A stretch of 64,000 nt of DNA. Origin: Takakia lepidozioides. Taxonomy: Eukaryota > Streptophyta > Takakiopsida > Takakiales > Takakiaceae. A program made the translations under genes and the position numbers. The first letter of the stretch is position 1. Every line of letters starts with the position of its first letter. Below are positions 1-10,055 of the stretch, in pieces. Under the pieces are notes generated by a model. The model was not told the DNA's origin. It saw nothing but the letters and a program-made list of their open reading frames with translations, and made no database searches. The stretch is from assembly GCA_030704615.1 (NCBI GenBank), contig CM060733.1, forward strand, positions 26,412,001 to 26,476,000, in the 5' to 3' direction.

Positions 1-1700
1 AAAGGGCGAAGCCCAACCACATCACATTTGTTTGTGTTTGCAATGTGTGTGCAAGTCTGGGAGCTCTGGAAAAGGGGAAAGAGGTCCGTGGTGACATCGT
101 CAAAGTTGGAATTGTACCAGATGTCATTTTGAACACTGCCCTGGCGGACATGTATGCCAAATGTGGGTGCATTGTCAGACTTGCAATTGTACAAAATGTC
201 ATTCAGAAGTACAATACCCTTGTGGACATGTATGAAGGGAGTGTTCGACAGTATGGCTGAACGAGATGTGGTGTCGTGGAGTGCAATGATTGCAGGATAT
301 GCACAGCAAGGGTGCGGGATGGAGGCTTTAGAGATCTAGGAGCAAATGTTGCGTGAAGGGGTGAAGCCCAACCACATCACATTTGTTTGTGTTTGCAATG
401 CGTGTGCAAGCCTGGGAGCTCCGAAAAAAGGGAAAGAGGTCTGTGGTGACATCGTCAAAGCTGGAATTGTACCAGATGTCATCCTGAACACTACCTTGGT
501 GGATAGGTATGCCAAATGTGGGTGCATTGTCAGATCTGCAATTGTACAAAATGTCATTCAGAACAATACCCTTGTGGACATGTATGAAGGGAGTTTTCGA
601 CAGTATGGCTGAACGAGATGTGGTGTCGTGGAGTGCGATGATTGCAGGATATGCACAACAAGGGTGCGGGATGGAGGCTTTGGAGACCTAGGAGCAAATG
701 TTGTGCGAAGGGGCGAAGCCCAACCACATCACATTTGTTTGTGTTTCCAATGCGTGTGTAAGCCTGGGAGCCCTGGAAAAGGGGAAAGAGGTCCGTGGTG
801 ACATCGTCAAAGTTGGAATTGTACCTGATGTCATCCTGAACACTGCCCTGGTGGACATGTATGCCAAATGTGGGTGCATTAAGGATACGAAGGGAGTTAA
901 TTTCAACACCATGGCTGAACGAGATGTGGTGTCGTGGAACGCGATGCTTGTAGGGGTATGCACAGCAGGGGGGTGGGATGGAGGCTTTGGAGACCTATGA
1001 GCAAATGATGGGGGAAGGGGTGAAGCCACATCACGTTTGTGTGCGTTTGCAGTTCGTGTGCAAGCCTGGCAGCCCTGGAAAAGGGCAAAGAGGTGCATGG
1101 TTGCATCGCCAAAGTTGGAATTGTACCCGATGTGATTCTAAACAATACCCTCGTGGACATGTATGCCAAGCATCAAAGATGCGGATGAAGTGTTCAACAG
1201 TATGGCTGAACGAGATTTGGTGTCATGCTTGCAGGATATGCACAGCAGGGGCGCGGGATGGAGGCCTTGGAGACCTATGAGCAAATGATGGGTAAGGGGT
1301 GAAGTGCGACCACATCACGTTTGTATGCGTTTGCAATGCTTGTGCAAGCCTGGTAGTCCTGGAAAAGGGCAAAGGGTGCATGATGACATCAAAGCTGGAA
1401 TTGTACCAAGGTTGCAATGCGTGTGCAAACCTGGGAGCCCTGGAAAATGGGAAAGAGGTCCGTGGTGACATTGTCAAAGCTGGAATTGCACCAGATTCAT
1501 CCTGAACACTGCCCTGATGGACATATGCCAAATGTGGGTGGATCGAGGATGCAAAGGGAGATTTCAACACTGTGGTTGAAAGAAATGTGGTGTCGTGGAA
1601 CGCTATGCACAGCAGGGTATGCACAGCAGGGGCACGGGATGGAGGCTTTGGAGACCTATGAACAAATGATGGGGGAAGTGGTGAAGCCCTCATGGAGTGC
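1..1700 (+). pseudogene. Tandem block of decayed PLS-class PPR units
   Basis: Translated pieces in all three + frames show the PLS pentatricopeptide signature: [54 protein letters not shown] and GKEVHGDIVKAGIVPDVI follow each other repeatedly. Intact genes of this class make organelle-targeted RNA-binding proteins. Here no frame stays open for more than about 100 codons. The first two units (about 1-345 and 346-700) are near-identical 354-bp direct repeats that share an extra stretch (about 163-235 and 517-588) and the same stop, in which the Tyr codon of ETYEQ has become TAG (at 337 and 690). They were therefore copied after that stop arose. No mitochondrial or plastid targeting start is visible. 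I read the block as non-coding relics. Confidence 0.85.
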
Positions 1701-1705
1701 AATGA

Positions 1706-2470
1706 TTGCAGGATATTAAAGTGGAGAACAGCCTTCTTGACGCCAAATGTGGGAGTGGAAAAGATGCACGTCAGGTTTTCGAAAAAATGCCTGAACGAGA
1801 TGTGGTCTCATGGAATGCCATGATTACAGGATATGTTGAGCATGGCTATGCTGAAGAGGCTTTCAAGATACAAGCAAATGGAACTGGACGCGATGACACC
1901 GAATAGGGTCACATTCGTTTCTGTTGTCAATGCATGTGCCAGAGGCCTTGGAAAAAGGCACGCGGGTCCATGCTGATATTAACAAAGCTGGGGTTGTGTC
2001 ATATATTAACTTGGACAATGCCCTTGTTAACATGTATGCCAAATGTGGGAGTGTTCACGATGCACGTCAAGTGTTTGAAAATATGGTTCAGCAAGCATGG
2101 AATGCCATAATTGCAGGATATGCTCAGCATGGGTGTAGTACAGAGGCCTTCCAACTATTTGAACAGATGCAGCAGGAAGACTTGAAGCCAGATGGTATCA
2201 CGGCCTCACTCCTACAGTGGAGCATTTTTGCTGCATTGTGGACCTTCTTGGCCGTGTAGGCCGATGAGATGAGGCAGAGGACTTCATCAACAAGATGCCA
2301 ATTGAACCAGATGCTTTGGTTTGGGGGACCTTGCTTGCTGCTGCCAGAATTCATGGGGATGTGGAGGTAGCAGAACATGCAACAAAATCTCTTCTCAAGT
2401 GCGATCCCAACCACCATGCAGCTTATGTGCTGCTATCCAACATCTACGCCGCATCTGGCAGGTGACAATA
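1706..2470 (+). pseudogene. PPR remnant ending in an E domain
   Basis: This stretch continues the PPR series with less repetitive, older-looking motifs ([20 protein letters not shown], then VNMYAKCGSVHDARQVFENM). From about 2225 it runs into a typical PPR E domain: the frame from about 2290 reads NKMPIEPDALVWGTLLAAAR, then HGDVEVAEHATKSLL and AAYVLLSNIYAASGR. An in-frame stop follows directly at about 2463, and no DYW domain follows. Several frame changes separate the repeats from the E domain. The block is probably the decayed 3' half of a PLS-E gene, because an E domain marks the C-terminal end of such genes. Confidence 0.8.
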
Positions 2471-2479
2471 TGTCACAAC

Positions 2480-3070
2480 ATGATGTGGTTTCATGGAGGA
2501 CCATGATTGCAGCATATGCTCCGCATGAGTATGGCAGGGAGGCTGTTGAGATGTATGAACAAATGCAAAATAAAGGGCTAACGCTACATAAGAAGACTAT
2601 GCTTGTGGACACGTATGCAAAATGTGGGAGCACAAGGATGCGCGTCAAGCTTTTGACAATTGGCTAAACGAGAGATAGTATCATGGAACACCATGATCGC
2701 AGGGTGTGCTCAACATGGATGTGGCAAAGAGGCTTTCGAGATATACGAGAGATTGCAGCAAGACAGGCTGGAGGCTTTGTGGACCTATGAACAAATGATG
2801 GGGGAAGTGGTGAAGCCCGACCACATCACGTTCGCGTGCGTTTGCAGTGTGTATGCAAGCCTGGCAGCCCTGGAAAAGGGCATGGTTGCATCGCCAAAGC
2901 TGGAATTGTACTAGATGTAGTTCTGAACAATCCCCTCGTGGACATGTATGCCAGATGTGGAATGCGATGATCGCAGGATATGCCCAACATGTTGTCATAG
3001 GGAGGTCCTGCAACTATTTGAAGAAATGCAAAAGAATGGCTTGAAGCTGGACAACCTTTATATGTGTTAT
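2480..3070 (+). pseudogene. PPR remnant after the E domain
   Basis: A further set of PPR pieces begins with DVVSWRTMIAAYAPHEYG and EMYEQMQNKG, then KTMLVDTYAKCGS, REIVSWNTMIAGCAQHGCGKEAFEIYERLQQ, and a unit of the ETYEQMMGE/VKPDHITF type like those at 1-1700. The last identifiable motif is LKKCKRMA at about 3020-3044. Frame changes occur at roughly 2665, 2770 and 2940. Since it follows an E domain in the same direction, it must come from another gene copy or from a recombined tandem copy. No intact open frame remains. Confidence 0.75.
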
Positions 3071-3159
3071 CTCTACATGCAGCCACACTGGCCTACTGAA
3101 TGAAGGAAGACGGTACTTTGATTCCCTGAGTCAAGATCATGGTATCACTCCGACAGTAA

Positions 3160-3432
3160 AGCACTTTGGCTGCAGACAAGGAGGCCTTACGCAGCTTCAT
3201 CAGCAGTGCAATGCTGTTTGGTGAGTACATTCTTAGATTGTCACTTCCTTCGATTGATTCCTTAATTTCAAGTGGCTGGAGGGGATTTATGAGTTTGGAT
3301 CAGGGGTTAAATGTACTGAAAGACAGTGTTGATATCAAGAACGAGAGCTTCATGGCAAATTGCAAGGCTATGGAGCAGCTCCTGGTTGACCTTAGTAGGC
3401 AGCAAATTGAGAAGGTACCTCCTCTGTTGTGA
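3160..3432 (+). pseudogene. Isolated exon resembling the N-terminus of 3-methylcrotonyl-CoA carboxylase beta
   Basis: An open frame at 3166-3432 ends in a block (about 3320-3420) with D-I-K-N-E-S-F, N-C-K-A-M-E-Q-L-L and an I-E-K-V end. This spacing resembles the region just before the carboxyltransferase domain of plant MCC beta subunits (D-x-N-x-x-x-F, then x-A-M-x-x-I/L, then K-K-V), from memory of the family. A possible splice donor (aag|gtacct) lies at about 3415, exactly where the similarity stops, as for an exon boundary. Nothing of the large catalytic part is found downstream. If the match is right, this is a single stranded exon in the PPR field. Identification is tentative. Confidence 0.35.
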
Positions 3433-3639
3433 GAGAGAGGACAGAGCACATGCCTCCATCTTCAAAGCCTTGCAAGTGGCTTTGGCTAATGTGATGCTCA
3501 TATGCTCACAAATCTGGCGAGATGTGGCTGTTTGTTTTCGTGAAGAGGGCATATCAACTAGAACAGAATGAGAAAGAGAAAGGAACTTTATAACATCCAC
3601 AGAGAGGTAAAATGTTTTTCGCATAGTATACATTTCCAA
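3433..3639. other. Short unassigned stretch
   Basis: I recognise no gene or repeat between the MCC-like exon and the SINE. Short open frames here have no recognisable motif. Confidence 0.5.
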
Positions 3640-3835
3640 TCAAAAGATAAAAATAAAGATAAAGTTTCTTTAACGTGCAGTGAATTTACTGAGCCTACTG
3701 CTCAACACACATGCCATCAAGGGCCCAATGGACGGTCTGAAGGCACATGTTGAAGGATTGAACCCAGGATCACCTAGGTTATGCACAGGCAAGGCACAAA
3801 CACCCAACCACTGGGCTACCTGCTCAAGATAAAGA
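3640..3835 (-). mobile_element. tRNA-derived SINE (minus strand)
   Basis: Read on the minus strand, this stretch opens with a tRNA-like head. It has an A-box-like sequence (GGTAGCCCAGTGGTTGGG, about 3806-3823) and, some 55 bp downstream, a good B box (GGGTTCAATCC, about 3760-3770). Both ends border short ATAAAG-type repeats (about 3645-3667 and 3828-3845), which may be the tail and a target duplication. The head cannot be a working tRNA, because no acceptor stem or CCA end closes it. RNA polymerase III promoter boxes with a non-tRNA body are the usual structure of plant SINEs. Confidence 0.6.
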
Positions 3836-4324
3836 TAAAGATACAAAGAGACAGGACAGTTTCAAGAGAAATGAACTTTTTTCATAAAAAAATAATTGTT
3901 TAGTCATTGGTAATTGTTTTCAATGTTTTACACAGGTTTTTTCAAAGATTTACCAAACTACAGCTTTAATAAATTCCGTATTTTCTACGTGTATAGGAGT
4001 TTTGGCCAAAAATTTAACTGCTATTATCTGGAAAGAAATCCCGTGTTTCTTCTTTCGGAGGTTTTGCCAATATCTTGAGTGGCACTTGATGGCCACAAAG
4101 TCTCCCATATTCACAGATCCCGCAATTTTACCGGGCAGAAAAGGGGGTTCAACTCCCCCTCATTTCTTGGGCATAGCAAGGGGTATGCCTATGATGATTA
4201 TACTTTTGCATAGTTCCTCATGTTTTCTCTGCATAGTATATATTTCCAATTATCAAAAGAATCATTGTATGCGTGGGGATGACCCACCCTTTTTTGTGCC
4301 AATTGAACGGTAGTTCTCAGAATT
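3836..4324. other. Non-coding stretch with a partial dispersed-repeat copy
   Basis: AT-rich sequence with no recognisable gene. From about 4255 to 4330 it holds part of the dispersed repeat family found complete at 9740-9884 and 31562-31731 (GGGGATGACCCACCC, then TTGAACGGTAGTTCTCAG). That copy is interrupted by the SINE that follows. Confidence 0.5.
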
Positions 4325-4556
4325 CGCACATCAGCTGGCACCTCAGCTGGTAGTGCACAGTGTGTCGCCCTGCTGGTTGGGGGTTTAAACCCGTTGCCCT
4401 GCCTGGTGTGTGGATTGTTCGTGACCGGTTGGTCCGGTGGTGACGTTTCCCACCTGTGTGCCCAATGGCTTATCTGAGTTAATTTTTCCCCCTCCTCAAG
4501 GGCCTGAATTGTGAGCAGTCGTTCCCAGGTTTCCTTTAAATAAATAAATAAATAAA
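4325..4556 (+). mobile_element. tRNA-derived SINE with (AAAT)n tail
   Basis: The left part has a tRNA-like A box (CTCAGCTGGTAGTGC, about 4342-4356) and a B box (GGGTTTAAACCCG, about 4380-4392). A pyrimidine-rich body follows, then a clean tail of about five AAAT units (about 4535-4555). The element sits inside a copy of the dispersed repeat, since TTCTCAGAATTC at 4314 belongs to that family. TTCTCA occurs on both sides of the SINE and may be the target duplication, although it is short. A-box, B-box and simple-repeat tail together make a SINE much more likely than a tRNA gene. Confidence 0.65.
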
Positions 4557-5410
4557 TTCTCAACCGACTTCCACTCTAGACAAAACAAATGCTAAATCCC
4601 TCCCCCTCACTTCTTGGGCGTAGATAGAATTAGCTGCATCAAACAAGGAAATGTGGTGACATGACATGATAGCTTGGGCAACACTTCGCCATACTCTTCT
4701 GAAAAACAATGAAATACGGGATGTTTATATAACATCATGGGGATAACCCACCCCTTTTTGTGAAAATTGAACATAGTTATCAGAATTCGTCACTAGTAGT
4801 GCGGAGCAATGCAAAGCCCTAGTTCTAGCGACGACCGAAGGTCGGAAGCTAGTTTAGCGTAGAGCAGGAATAGGGTGCCATAGTGCCACGTCATCGTCGC
4901 CACGTCATCATAGACAGGTCATCGTCGTCGTCAATTTCTTTGAAACCTGCCCGAAATGCCCAAAAATAACCGGCAGCGCGGGGGAAGTGACGATGATGGC
5001 TTGAGCGCTGACGGGTTTCACACACGGATCTCGGGTTTTTCACAGATAACAGAGACGAGGAGAAGCATCGAGGCAAGGCGAGGATGCGTGATTTCTAGAG
5101 TGCGGAGGAATTTGTGGAACAATCCAGGCAAGGCGAGGGTGTATGCATGATTTGTGGAGTGCGGAGGGATTTGTTTCACACACCGATCGCAGATGCAAAT
5201 GTGGGCTCTTGGCTCCTGTTAGTACCATGATTTGGTATTCTTCCTATTGTTTACAAGGTTCTTGGGAGAGTCAGCTTGGTCTTAGCAGGCCGTGTTTCCA
5301 TCTCTGCCTGCTCAGCTACACCGTGGTGGTTCTCACAGACCAATCCGACATCACCTGACTACAAACACAAGCAGCACACACAAGAGGCAGAGATAGAAAT
5401 GGTCACCAAT
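4557..5410. repeat. Dispersed repeat copy with Helitron-like 3' end, followed by a second shared block
   Basis: About 4690-4822 repeats the family seen at 9740-9884 and 31562-31731, ending in CAAAGCCCTAG at 4822 followed by T. From about 4880 to 5400 a second block begins (CAGGTCATCGTCGTCGTC, then the AGTACCATGATTTGGTATTC stretch and the CACAGACCAATCCGACATC stretch). This block recurs at about 10080-10560. The order of the two blocks is the same in both places, so they travel as one composite repeat. I see no gene in it. Confidence 0.6.
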
Positions 5411-5489
5411 ATTAGAGTTTCCAGCAATGGGGGATGAAAACACATCCATCAACTCTAATTTGACCACAAGTTGGTTTTTTTTTTGACAG

Positions 5490-6084
5490 TGAAGCAGATA
5501 TTGCAGCTGTGTCCTGCGGAGAAGCTGATGTCAACTTACAAGGTTGCCAAGTTCAACCGTATGTTGATGAGTTCTTGCAAAATTTGGCTATGGTGCGTGG
5601 AAAGCTCAAAAAGGGGGGAGTGGGTGACACTGTTGCAATTGCACGTATTGTGCTTCACGACTGGAATGAAGGTCTCAGTCCTGTGTAACCCAGCTCAACA
5701 TCTTCAGCATTACTAGGGATACATGTACAATTCCTTTTACAGTAAAACCACTTATATACGTTTCAAATGCAAGCCAAGAATCCACAGTTACTTTGGTTAC
5801 CCTTCGAGAAGATTCTTGGAACTGACATTTATTTATCCTGTTTCGATGGCAGGGAAAATCCCGTACTACACAGTGGGCCACCTATGCGGGAGGTCAGTGA
5901 TCCTGCCAAATCTGCAATTGTAGCTGACTGGAGCAAGGAGTTTGATGTGGAGGCTCTGTTTAAGAACGAGGAGTCAGTTTTTATAGCTGGACTCCCTTCT
6001 CTGGTCGACACACTCCATGTGGAAATGCCTTCAAGTGCTCCACTTACTATGGACATCGACACTGTTCAGGCTGGTTCAATTTAA
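5490..6084 (+). pseudogene. NSN1: C-terminal fragment of nucleostemin-like GTPase (NSN1/GNL3)
   Basis: After a T-tract and acceptor (TTTTTTTTTTGACAG ending at about 5489) the frame reads QILQLCPAEKLMSTYKV. It then shifts by one base near 5555 to read YVDEFLQNLAMVRGKLKKGG and ARIVLHDWNEG. A splice donor at about 5671 joins an acceptor at about 5851, restoring WNEGKIPYYT. The exon then continues through the FDVEALFKNEESVFIAGLPS part to a stop at 6084. This is the C-terminal region after the circularly permuted GTPase domain of nucleolar GTPases needed for ribosome assembly. The GTPase domain itself is absent from the window. With a frame break near 5555 and no N-terminal half, I call it a fragment that kept one real intron, so it is not a processed (RNA-derived) copy. 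Confidence 0.8.
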
Positions 6085-6249
6085 CCTGGATTATATCTTC
6101 TCATTGGCAGCAACAACAAAATTGTGTCTTTTTTCTCTGTCTTGGGCCACAAGTGAAATGTGCTCAAACTAGACAAGCTGAAGTGTAGGCAAATGTATGC
6201 GCACGGTCAGCATTCTATTTACAAATGATGTCAGAGACCTGACAATCAA

Positions 6250-6485
6250 GCTATACTGGGTGATAGCCTATTTGAGAAATGAGGGGGTTGAGGTAAAGAA
6301 ATTTCTGAACGACAAGTGGTTAGGGTTGTGTCTTGGCATGTGGATGCAAGCCTGCGGTGGAATTTCATACGTATTTTCTCTCTACTCTGCTGATCTCAAG
6401 CATACATTGGGCTACAATCAAGAAGTGATTGATGGCCTGGACACTTCAAACGATATTGGTGGCAATGTGGGTATAATGAAGGTAC
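6250..6485 (+). pseudogene. N-terminal exon fragment of a nodulin-like MFS protein
   Basis: The frame reads FLNDKWLGLCLGMWMQACGG, then ISYVFSLYSADLKHTLGYNQ and DGLDTSNDIGGNVGI. This is the first transmembrane region of plant nodulin-like/NFD4-type major facilitator proteins, whose hallmark is W-L-G-x-x-x-G-M-W-x-Q-A-C-G-G-x-x-Y-x-F. Similarity ends abruptly at about 6478, where the sequence changes into the repeat also seen at 10720 and 10885 (ACCTTCTCCAACACATTTCA type). The rest of the roughly 550-residue protein is absent. The part present has no stop, so the fragment may be young. The junction with a repeat points to capture or deletion rather than an intact gene. Confidence 0.75.
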
Positions 6486-7182
6486 CTTCTCCAACACATT
6501 TCAGCCTGTTTTTCCCTGTAATCGGAGTCCTCCTTAAATTTTCATGTTGAATTCTGCAAGTTAGCTCGTTGGTGGATCTATGGTGGTTTTGGAGTGATTT
6601 TGACATGTTACTGCCAATGTGGCAATAGGAAAGGGTCGAAGAGCAGATAACAGTGGCGAGGAGAAGCTCTGGAATGAATGTGTTTCTGACCGCAGTCAAG
6701 GGTGGAACAATCGAGGCAAAAAGGTGAATGCTTGTTGGAACCGCAAGTCAGCATAGGAACTAGTGTGATAATTAGGGTTGCGGTGTTTGCTAGAACAAAT
6801 CTAGGCTGTCACTGTCAGCTTCTAGTGGCAAGGCAAGGATGTATGCATGATTTGTGCAGAGCAGGGATAGAGTTTGGGTCCAGATTCATCCAAGAGGGCC
6901 GGATTTCAAGCTCAAGATTACCTATGATTCCCTATGGACGGATAGCTAAAACGTGCATGGGTAGATGGTCAACTGGGTGTTTCCTAGAACAAATCTAGGC
7001 TGCCATTGTCAGCTGCTAGCAATGAGGCAAGGATGAATGCATGATTTGTGCAGAGGCATGGATGGCTGAAGCAGGGATAGAATGTGGGTCCAGATTCATC
7101 CAAGAGGTCCAGATTTCAAGCACAAGATTACCTATAATTCCCTGTGGATCAACAGCTACAAGAAGCCTGCATGGGTACATGG
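6486..7182. repeat. PPR-flank repeats, including a tandem duplication of about 215 bp
   Basis: 6486-6735 is a paralogue of the sequence on both sides of the CACTA element (10885-10948 plus 11796-12040) and carries the empty insertion site AAATTTTCATGTTG at 6537-6550. From about 6800 to 7185 two diverged copies of one unit lie head to tail, each with ATGATTTGTGCAGAG, GGGTCCAGATTCATCC and GGTCAACT landmarks. A third partial copy starts near 12020. These stretches surround several PPR remnants and seem to have been copied with them. No gene is recognised. Confidence 0.6.
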
Positions 7183-8080
7183 TCAACTAAAGGCAACAGC
7201 TGCAGTGGCACAGCTGATAAAATCAGGCACCTCAACCATGACCACAGCTTCTAGTAGAGGATCAAGAGAGGGAGTCCACAATACCTCTTCTGGCACTTCT
7301 GGGCATGTGAAGATGCTTTGTGAGGCAGGCAGACTGAAAGAGGCTCTACAGACTTTAAACCAAGGAGGCATTTCAGCAGATTCAGATACGTCTGTCTATC
7401 TCTTGCATAAGTGCATCAAGATGAAAGGCCTGGAAGCTGGAAAGCAGGTGCACACTCACATTATCCAAAGTGGATTCACGCCAAACGTTTTTCTACTCAA
7501 CACCCTTGTCAACATGTATGTTAAGTGCGGGAGCATCATGGAAACCATCTTTGATCACGTGGAATATAATGTTGGCAGGATTTACCAAGCATGGGATGCT
7601 TGAGCAAATGATGCACGAAGGGGTGAAGCTCCAACCACATCACGTTTGTTTGTGTTTGCAATGCATGTGCAAGCCTGGGAGCCCTGGAAAGGGGAAAGAG
7701 GTCCATGGTGACATCGTCAAAGCTGGAATTGTACCAGATGTCATTCTGAATCTGCCCTCATGGACATGTATGCCACATGTGGGTGCATTAAGGATGCAAA
7801 GGCAGTCTTCAACAATATGGCTGAACAAAATGTGGTGTCGTGGAACGCGATGATTGCAGGGTATGCACAGCAGGGACGCAGGGTGGAAGCTTTGGAGACC
7901 TATGAGCAAATGATGGGGGAAGGGGTGAAGCCCAACCACATCATGTTTGTGTGTGTTTGCAATGCATGTGCAAGCCTGGCAGCTCTAGAAAAGGGCAAAG
8001 AGGTCCATGGCAACATCGTCAGAGCTGGAATTGTACCCAATGTCATTCTGAACAATGCCCTCGTGGACCAGGGGTGATGC
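7183..8080 (+). pseudogene. PPR remnant with a recognisable N-terminus
   Basis: From the ATG at 7239 the frame reads through a Ser/Thr-rich leader, then HVKMLCEAGRLKEALQTLNQ, then KCIKMKGLEAGKQVHTHIIQ and VFLLNTLVNMYVKCGSI. This is a normal start for a PLS-class PPR protein, and the leader could have been a targeting peptide. Frame changes follow at about 7535, 7600 and 7690. Units of the [35 protein letters not shown] type continue to about 8070, where the reading runs into GALVDQG and a TGA. The copy lost the C-terminal half of its last unit. A second, more damaged copy of its N-terminal part lies at 13535-13650. Confidence 0.8.
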
Positions 8081-8640
8081 CCGACAGGGTCACGTTTACG
8101 TGTGTGCTCAATGCGTGTTGTAGGCTAGGGGCCCTGGAAAAGGGCGAAGAGGCCCATTCTCACATCATCAAAGCTGGATTTTTGGACTGATATCTTTCTG
8201 GAGACTGTCTTTGTCGAAAGGTATGCCAAATGTGGGAGCATGAAGGATGCACTGAAAGTATTTGACAAAATGGCTGAACGGGATGTGGTTTCCTGGAGCG
8301 TCATGATAGCAGGATATGCCCAGCAGGGTTGTGGCACAGAGGCCATTAAAATCTATGATAGAATCCAACAGGAAGGTGTGATGCCCGACAGGGTCATATA
8401 TTCATTTGTGTTCTCAATGCTTGTGCCAGCATGGTGGCCCTGGAGAAGGGCAAAGAGATCCATGCTGACATTATCAAAGCTGGAATTCCGTCATATATTA
8501 ATATGGAGACTGCCCTTGTTGCAGACATGTATGCGAAATGTGGGAGTGTAAGGGAGGCCTGTCTAGTGTTCAACAATATGGCTGAGCGAGATGTGGTCTT
8601 ATGGAGTGCAATGACATGCCAATGCATATCTGCCACATGC
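8081..8640 (+). pseudogene. PPR remnant, older motif type
   Basis: Motifs VMPDRVTFTCVLNACCRLGA, GEEAHSHIIKAGF, then MKDALKVFDKMAERDVVSWS and VMIAGYAQQGCGTEAIKIYD follow in two frames, ending in ACLVFNNMAERDVVLWSAM at about 8615. These units resemble ordinary PPR genes more than the highly amplified ETYEQMM type. Frame changes at about 8190 and 8425 prevent a single product. It may continue the remnant that starts at 7183. Confidence 0.75.
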
Positions 8641-8990
8641 AAGTACGGGGCTGGCTCTTGTATGCCCTTCCTCCTTTACATGGTTCACAACCAGGTGCCA
8701 TACATTCCCTTTCTTGACTGTTTCTCCCCTAATTCAGAGTTTGAGAAGTCATGAATTATGACGGATGTGTAAATCTTTAACAGTTAGTGCTTTCAGGTAT
8801 ACATGTTGCATGCTATCACCACTCTCTTGTTGAATGCCAGCTCTGGAACTTCTAGGCTGAATTTCATACCTTTGTCTGTGGAAATCCCATGACTGCCTTT
8901 GGTGCTGGGTGGGAGGAACTTTGCTGTCAAGTGGATAGCCTGGCCAACAGTTGCAGAGAACTGTTGTTGACTATACATTCTGAGCTGGGA
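8641..8990. other. Unassigned stretch between PPR remnants
   Basis: PPR similarity breaks off at about 8620 and resumes at 8990. The frame at about 8640-8754 ends in a Phe/Pro-rich tail with a stop at 8752, which could be the end of some unrelated exon. I do not recognise it, and see nothing else. Confidence 0.4.
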
Positions 8991-9275
8991 ACAATATGGC
9001 TGAACGAGATTTGTTGTGTTGGAACGCCATGCTTGCAGGATATGCACAACAGGGGTGCGGGATGGAGGCCTTGGAGACCTATGAGCAAATGATGGGGAAA
9101 GGGGGGAAGCCCGACCACATCACGTTTGTGTGCGTTTGCAGTGCGTGTGCAAGCCTGGCAGCCCTGGAAAAGGGCAAAGAGGTGCATGGTTGCATCGCCA
9201 AAGCTGGAATTGTACCAGATGTGATTCTGAACAATGCCCTCGTGGACATGTATGCGAAATGTGGGAGCATTCATT
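8990..9275 (+). pseudogene. Single PPR unit of the amplified type
   Basis: One open unit (8996-9270) reads MAERDLLCWNAMLAGYAQQG, ETYEQMMGKGGKPDHITF, CSACASLAALEKGKEVHGCI and VDMYAKCGSI, with no stop. It is closest to the units at 978-1280 and 14804-15100. Similarity stops at about 9270, where the reading enters unrelated sequence. It looks like a piece moved from, or left over from, the tandem blocks on either side. Confidence 0.8.
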
Positions 9276-9401
9276 CATTGATTTGTGTAGCTACTCAGAC
9301 CATCCACCATTTCCTGATAGTGGGGTCTACCCGGCATAGGTGGGAAGTCAGCCCACAATTGCACTTGATTGAAGGGGTGATTTTTGACTGATTCTGCTGA
9401 C
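9276..9401. other. Unassigned spacer
   Basis: No gene or repeat is recognised. The sequence leads into the dispersed repeat at 9402. Confidence 0.4.
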
Positions 9402-10055
9402 AGTGGATGGAAATCAGAGTGCTGTCCTAATTCTGGGTTTGGGTGGTGGAGCTTCTCCAAAGCTTGAAGATGGAAGTGAATACGAATTTTAATGAGCTTG
9501 ACGAGAGGGGCAGCCCTGTGCACAAGTTTGTTCAGCATCTTAAATTTAGACATGTTTGTTTGTTTCTCGTGGGGTGGCTTTGGATGGAGCCCTTGACGAA
9601 ATTGCATGAATATTGTCAAAAGCTAAGCCTTAACCCACCAAGATCCTGGATGCTGGAAAGTTCATATAGTGAATGTAAGGGTATTTGGGTATGTTGTTAT
9701 TGGTTGATGCGGCTTGTGAAAATTGAACATTGAAATGCAGATCAGCCATTTTTCTTCCAGGAAAAAACAAAACACGGGATCTCTGCATGTAACACAGTGG
9801 GGATGACCCACCCTTTTTTTGTGAAAAATTGAACGTAGTTCTCAGAATTCGTCGCTAGTAGTGCGGAGCAACGCGAAGCCCTAGTGAATGTAAGGGTATT
9901 TGGGTATGTTGTTATTAGTTGATGCGGCTTGTGAAAATTGAACATTGAAATGCAGATCCGCCATTTTTCTTCCAGGAAAAAACAAAACACGGGATCTCTG
10001 CATGTAACACAGTGGGGATGACCCACCCTTTTTTTGTGAAAAATTGAACGTAGTC
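9402..10055. repeat. Dispersed repeat with Helitron-like 3' end and an internal tandem duplication
   Basis: Positions 9402-9884 match 31239-31731 over their whole length, with small differences. They start at GTGGATGGAAATCAGAGTG and end in CGCGAAGCCCTAG followed by T. Immediately after this end, 9885-10055 repeats the last third of the element (from GAATGTAAGGGTATTTGGGT through GATGACCCACCC), without the terminal CTAG. A small open reading, DGNQSAVLILGLGGGASPKL, followed by a TAA, is shared by both full copies and may be a captured exon tail. The 3' end features are described in the findings. Confidence 0.65.

Noticed and set aside
4342-4392. tRNA gene
   Set aside because: A and B boxes are present but there is no matching acceptor stem, and an (AAAT)n tail follows. 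A SINE explains all of it. The same holds for 3760-3823 and 31776-31830.
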